Assembly: GCF_000384315.1 (NCBI RefSeq)
Contig: NZ_ARVW01000001.1
Coordinates: 310,001-374,000 of the forward strand
DNA from: Amycolatopsis nigrescens CSC17Ta-90
Lineage (GTDB): Bacteria > Actinomycetota > Actinomycetes > Mycobacteriales > Pseudonocardiaceae
Reading direction: 5' to 3'
Length of the DNA stretch: 64,000 nucleotides
In this document: one piece after another, positions 62,070 through 64,000 of the stretch
How the letters are laid out: every line of letters begins with the position of its first letter
How positions within the stretch are numbered: position 1 is the first letter of the stretch
Notes under the pieces: generated by a model
What the model was told of the DNA's origin: nothing
Databases searched by the model: none
Seen by the model: the letters and a program-made list of their open reading frames with translations, nothing else
Translations under genes and position numbers: made by a program

Positions 62070-63283
62070 CCGACCAGTCGGCGGACGACGCCGTCGGCGA
62101 GCAGCCGGCCGCGGTCGGTGAGGACCGCGCGGGAGCGGGACTCCAGCGCGTCGCCGTGCAGCAGTCCCTCCGCCGCGGCGGCCCGCGCCGCACCGATCCC
62201 GGCCGCGTCGAGCGCGTCCAGGGCGAGCCCTTCGGCCAGCCGCAGCTCCAGCATCACCCGCTCCAGGTGCCGGTCCTCGGCGGTGAGCACCTCGTGGTCG
62301 GCGGCCGGGGAGCGCCCTTCCGCGAGCTCGGCCGCGTACTTGGCCGGATGCTTGACGTTCCACCAGCGCACCCCGCCGACGTGGCTGTGCGCCCCCGGCC
62401 CGGCGCCCCACCAGTCGCCGCCGCGCCAGTAGCCCAGGTTGTGCCGGCAGCGCGCGTCCGCCGTGCTCGCCCAGTTGGAGACCTCGTACCAGCTCAGCCC
62501 GGCCGAGGCGAGCACCTCGTCGATCAGCTCGTAGTCCGCGGCCAGCACGTCGTCGTCCGGGGCGGGCAGCTCGCCCTTGCGCACCCGCCTGGCCAGCGCG
62601 GTGCCGTCCTCCACGATCAGCGCGTAGGCGGAGACGTGGTCGACCCCGGCTTCCAGCACCGCGTCCAGCGACGCGCGCAGGTCCGCAGGCCGCTCCCCCG
62701 GCGTGCCGTAGATGACGTCCAGGTTGACGTGCTCGAACCCGGCGGCCCGCGCCTCGCCCGCCGCGGCCACCGGGCGGCCGGGCGTGTGCGTCCGGTCCAG
62801 TATCCGCAGCACGTGCCGCGCCGCCGACTGCATGCCGAGCGAGACCCTGGTGAACCCGGCCTCGCGGATTCCGGCGAAGAACTCCGGTGAGGTCGACTCC
62901 GGGTTCGACTCGGTGGTCACCTCCGCGCCGGGCGCCAGCCCGAACGTGTCCCGCACCGCGCCGAGCACCGAGCCGAGCCCGTCCGCGCCGAGCAGCGACG
63001 GCGTGCCGCCACCGACGAACACGGTGTCCACCGCGGGCGGCGAGCCGAGCACGCGGGCGGCCAGGTCGAACTCGCGGCGCACGGCCTCCAGCCAGGACGC
63101 CGGCGAGGACGACGAGCCGAGCTCCCCCGCGGTGTAAGTGTTGAAGTCGCAGTAGCCGCAGCGGGTCGCGCAGAAGGGAACGTGCACGTACACGCCGAAC
63201 GGCCGGGCACCGAGCCCTTCCAGGGCTGCGCCGGGCAGGACACTGCCGGCGGGGATGGTCGGTTCGGGGGAACGCAGGGGCAC
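62066..63283 (-). CDS. hemW: Radical SAM heme chaperone HemW (HemN-like)
   Basis: The 405-residue radical SAM protein has the cluster motif CATRCGYC (C38, C42, C45), preceded by GVYVHVPF, then VDTVFVGGGTPSLLG, RVSLGMQSAARHVLRILDRTH, and a HemN C-terminal domain (RHNLGYWRGGDWWGAGPGAHSHVGG). HemW lacks the extra N-terminal segment of true HemN and acts in heme transfer rather than coproporphyrinogen oxidation. It corresponds to Rv2388c, so the core order resumes here. Its start lies 16 bases inside the left edge of the sulfite reductase leader region. Confidence 0.93.
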   Translation of the reverse strand: MPLRSPEPTIPAGSVLPGAALEGLGARPFGVYVHVPFCATRCGYCDFNTYTAGELGSSSSPASWLEAVRREFDLAARVLGSPPAVDTVFVGGGTPSLLGADGLGSVLGAVRDTFGLAPGAEVTTESNPESTSPEFFAGIREAGFTRVSLGMQSAARHVLRILDRTHTPGRPVAAAGEARAAGFEHVNLDVIYGTPGERPADLRASLDAVLEAGVDHVSAYALIVEDGTALARRVRKGELPAPDDDVLAADYELIDEVLASAGLSWYEVSNWASTADARCRHNLGYWRGGDWWGAGPGAHSHVGGVRWWNVKHPAKYAAELAEGRSPAADHEVLTAEDRHLERVMLELRLAEGLALDALDAAGIGAARAAAAEGLLHGDALESRSRAVLTDRGRLLADGVVRRLVG

Positions 63284-63643
63284 CGCACCAGTGTGTCAAA
63301 GCCGGTACCAGCGACTTTGACCGCGGCGGGCTCCATCTACCAGTACTTTTTTTCAAAGTGATACCTATCCCACCCTCTGAACATCGCTAGACCACGATGT
63401 GGGCCGGTGGCACCCTTGGGGACGTGACTTACGCCGGTGTCCTCCTCGTGGTTCGACGCCACGTCGACTTCCAGCGAGTCTCCAGCGCCCTGTGCCGGGC
63501 GAAGAGCTGATTCCCGCCGCCCACCACCTGCTCACGAGCACGGACCGACGGCGCCGGGTGCGCCGCGAATAGCTCCCGCCACGGTTCAGACCAGGGCTTT
63601 CACGGTGCGCCGACGCCTCCAAGACGCACCCGGAGGACCACCT
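63284..63643 (+). promoter_or_regulatory. Leader region of the sulfite reductase gene
   Basis: This 360-bp region between divergent hemW and the reductase gene holds a candidate -35 TTGACC (63318-63323), an AT-rich stretch around 63346-63370, a leader peptide gene (63424-63510) and weak hairpins after it. The hairpins are GGCGC/GCGCC, and GGTGCG/CGCACC (63615-63641 area) next to the GGAGG ribosome binding site. The layout suits attenuation coupled to leader translation. Confidence 0.55.
63424..63510 (+). CDS. 28-residue leader peptide of the sulfite reductase gene
   Basis: GTG 63424, three bases after GGGGA, opens a 28-codon frame that contains VVRRHVDFQRVSSALCRAKS. The pattern RRHVD-x-x-RVSSAxCR is typical of the short putative leader peptides found in actinobacteria before sulfur-assimilation genes such as sulfite reductases and cys operons. 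The single Cys near the end, flanked by Arg, suggests that slow translation under cysteine shortage changes the fold of the downstream leader. It ends 133 bases before the reductase start. Too short for routine gene calling, but the match is strong. Confidence 0.8.
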   Translation: MTYAGVLLVVRRHVDFQRVSSALCRAKS

Positions 63644-64000
63644 ATGGCCTCGCCCACCCGTCAGAGCCCGACCGCAAGCCGTCCCGCGCGTGCCAAGCAA
63701 CGCCGCGGTGAAGGGCAGTGGGCGCTTGGTTACCGGGAGCCGCTCAACCCGAACGAGCGCTCCAAGAAGGACGACCACCCGCTGAACGTCCGGGCGCGGA
63801 TCGAGAACATCTACGCGCACCGCGGCTTCGACTCGATCGACCCCGGCGACCTGCGCGGCCGGTTCCGCTGGTTCGGTCTCTACACCCAGCGCAAGCCCGG
63901 TATCGACGGCGGCCGCACGGCCACCCTGGAGCCGGAGGAGCTGGACGACCGGTACTTCATGCTCCGGGTGCGCCTCGACGGCGGCGCGCTGAGCACCGAC
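63644..64000 (+). CDS. sirA: Ferredoxin-dependent sulfite/nitrite reductase (partial, 5' part)
   Basis: The first 119 codons are present; the gene continues beyond the window. The sequence has an Arg/Ser-rich N-terminus, then WALGYREPLNPNERSKKDDH, LNVRARIENIYAHRGFDSID and DLRGRFRWFGLYTQRKPGID, which are typical of the actinobacterial siroheme protein called SirA or NirA (Rv2391 in M. tuberculosis). It reduces sulfite to sulfide for cysteine synthesis using ferredoxin. The catalytic Cys ligands lie outside the window. GGAGG precedes ATG 63644. The upstream leader peptide and its sulfur-gene association favour sulfite as substrate. Confidence 0.92.
   Translation, partial: MASPTRQSPTASRPARAKQRRGEGQWALGYREPLNPNERSKKDDHPLNVRARIENIYAHRGFDSIDPGDLRGRFRWFGLYTQRKPGIDGGRTATLEPEELDDRYFMLRVRLDGGALSTD

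Noticed and set aside
62066..63283. Oxygen-independent coproporphyrinogen oxidase HemN
   Set aside because: The N-terminal segment of true HemN is missing and the sequence follows HemW, the heme chaperone.

Overview
This window comes from a high-GC actinobacterial chromosome. The conserved gene order dnaG, dgt, glyS, arsR, zur, uppS, recO, era, corC-like, ybeY, phoH, rsmE, dnaJ, hrcA, hemW and a sulfite/nitrite reductase matches the Mycobacterium tuberculosis order Rv2343c to Rv2391, as I recall it. Codon use, many GTG starts, the SCO6745-type protein and large intergenic palindromes suggest a Pseudonocardiales member, perhaps Amycolatopsis-like. That placement is inference.

Layout. Bases 1-10,100 are accessory: a DinB-like protein and ArsR regulator; an amidohydrolase, esterase and FAD oxidase operon opposite a TetR regulator; a GAF/PucR-type regulator opposite a GlcD-type oxidase; tRNA-Asn; a YtxH-like protein; and a trans-aconitate methyltransferase. 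Bases 10,143-41,917 are the core block. It is interrupted by sigJ and marR, by a serpin and membrane-protein pair, by an ABC transporter with a two-component system, by a class F sortase operon, and by a zur-linked permease pair. Bases 42,054-62,069 form a second accessory region. The core resumes with hemW and the start of a ferredoxin sulfite/nitrite reductase, which is cut by the window end.

The most coherent accessory system is a reductive pyrimidine catabolic island (42,131-53,334). It has an NCS1 nucleobase permease, dihydropyrimidinase, beta-ureidopropionase, a class III aminotransferase for beta-alanine, and a CoA-acylating semialdehyde dehydrogenase. PucR and LysR regulators accompany them. 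No classical dihydropyrimidine dehydrogenase is present; a luciferase-like, possibly F420-dependent, oxidoreductase follows dihydropyrimidinase instead.

The window also holds two unrelated protease inhibitors (a serpin and an SSI-type subtilisin inhibitor) and a secreted S1 protease. Intergenic structure is rich: three dispersed 53-bp palindromes at gene 3' ends, a perfect 69-bp tandem duplication full of hairpins inside the ABC/two-component operon, a 21-22-bp repeat array beside a hairpin-dense region, a three-site operator array with exact 18-bp spacing, an iron box, and a 28-residue leader peptide upstream of the sulfite reductase gene.
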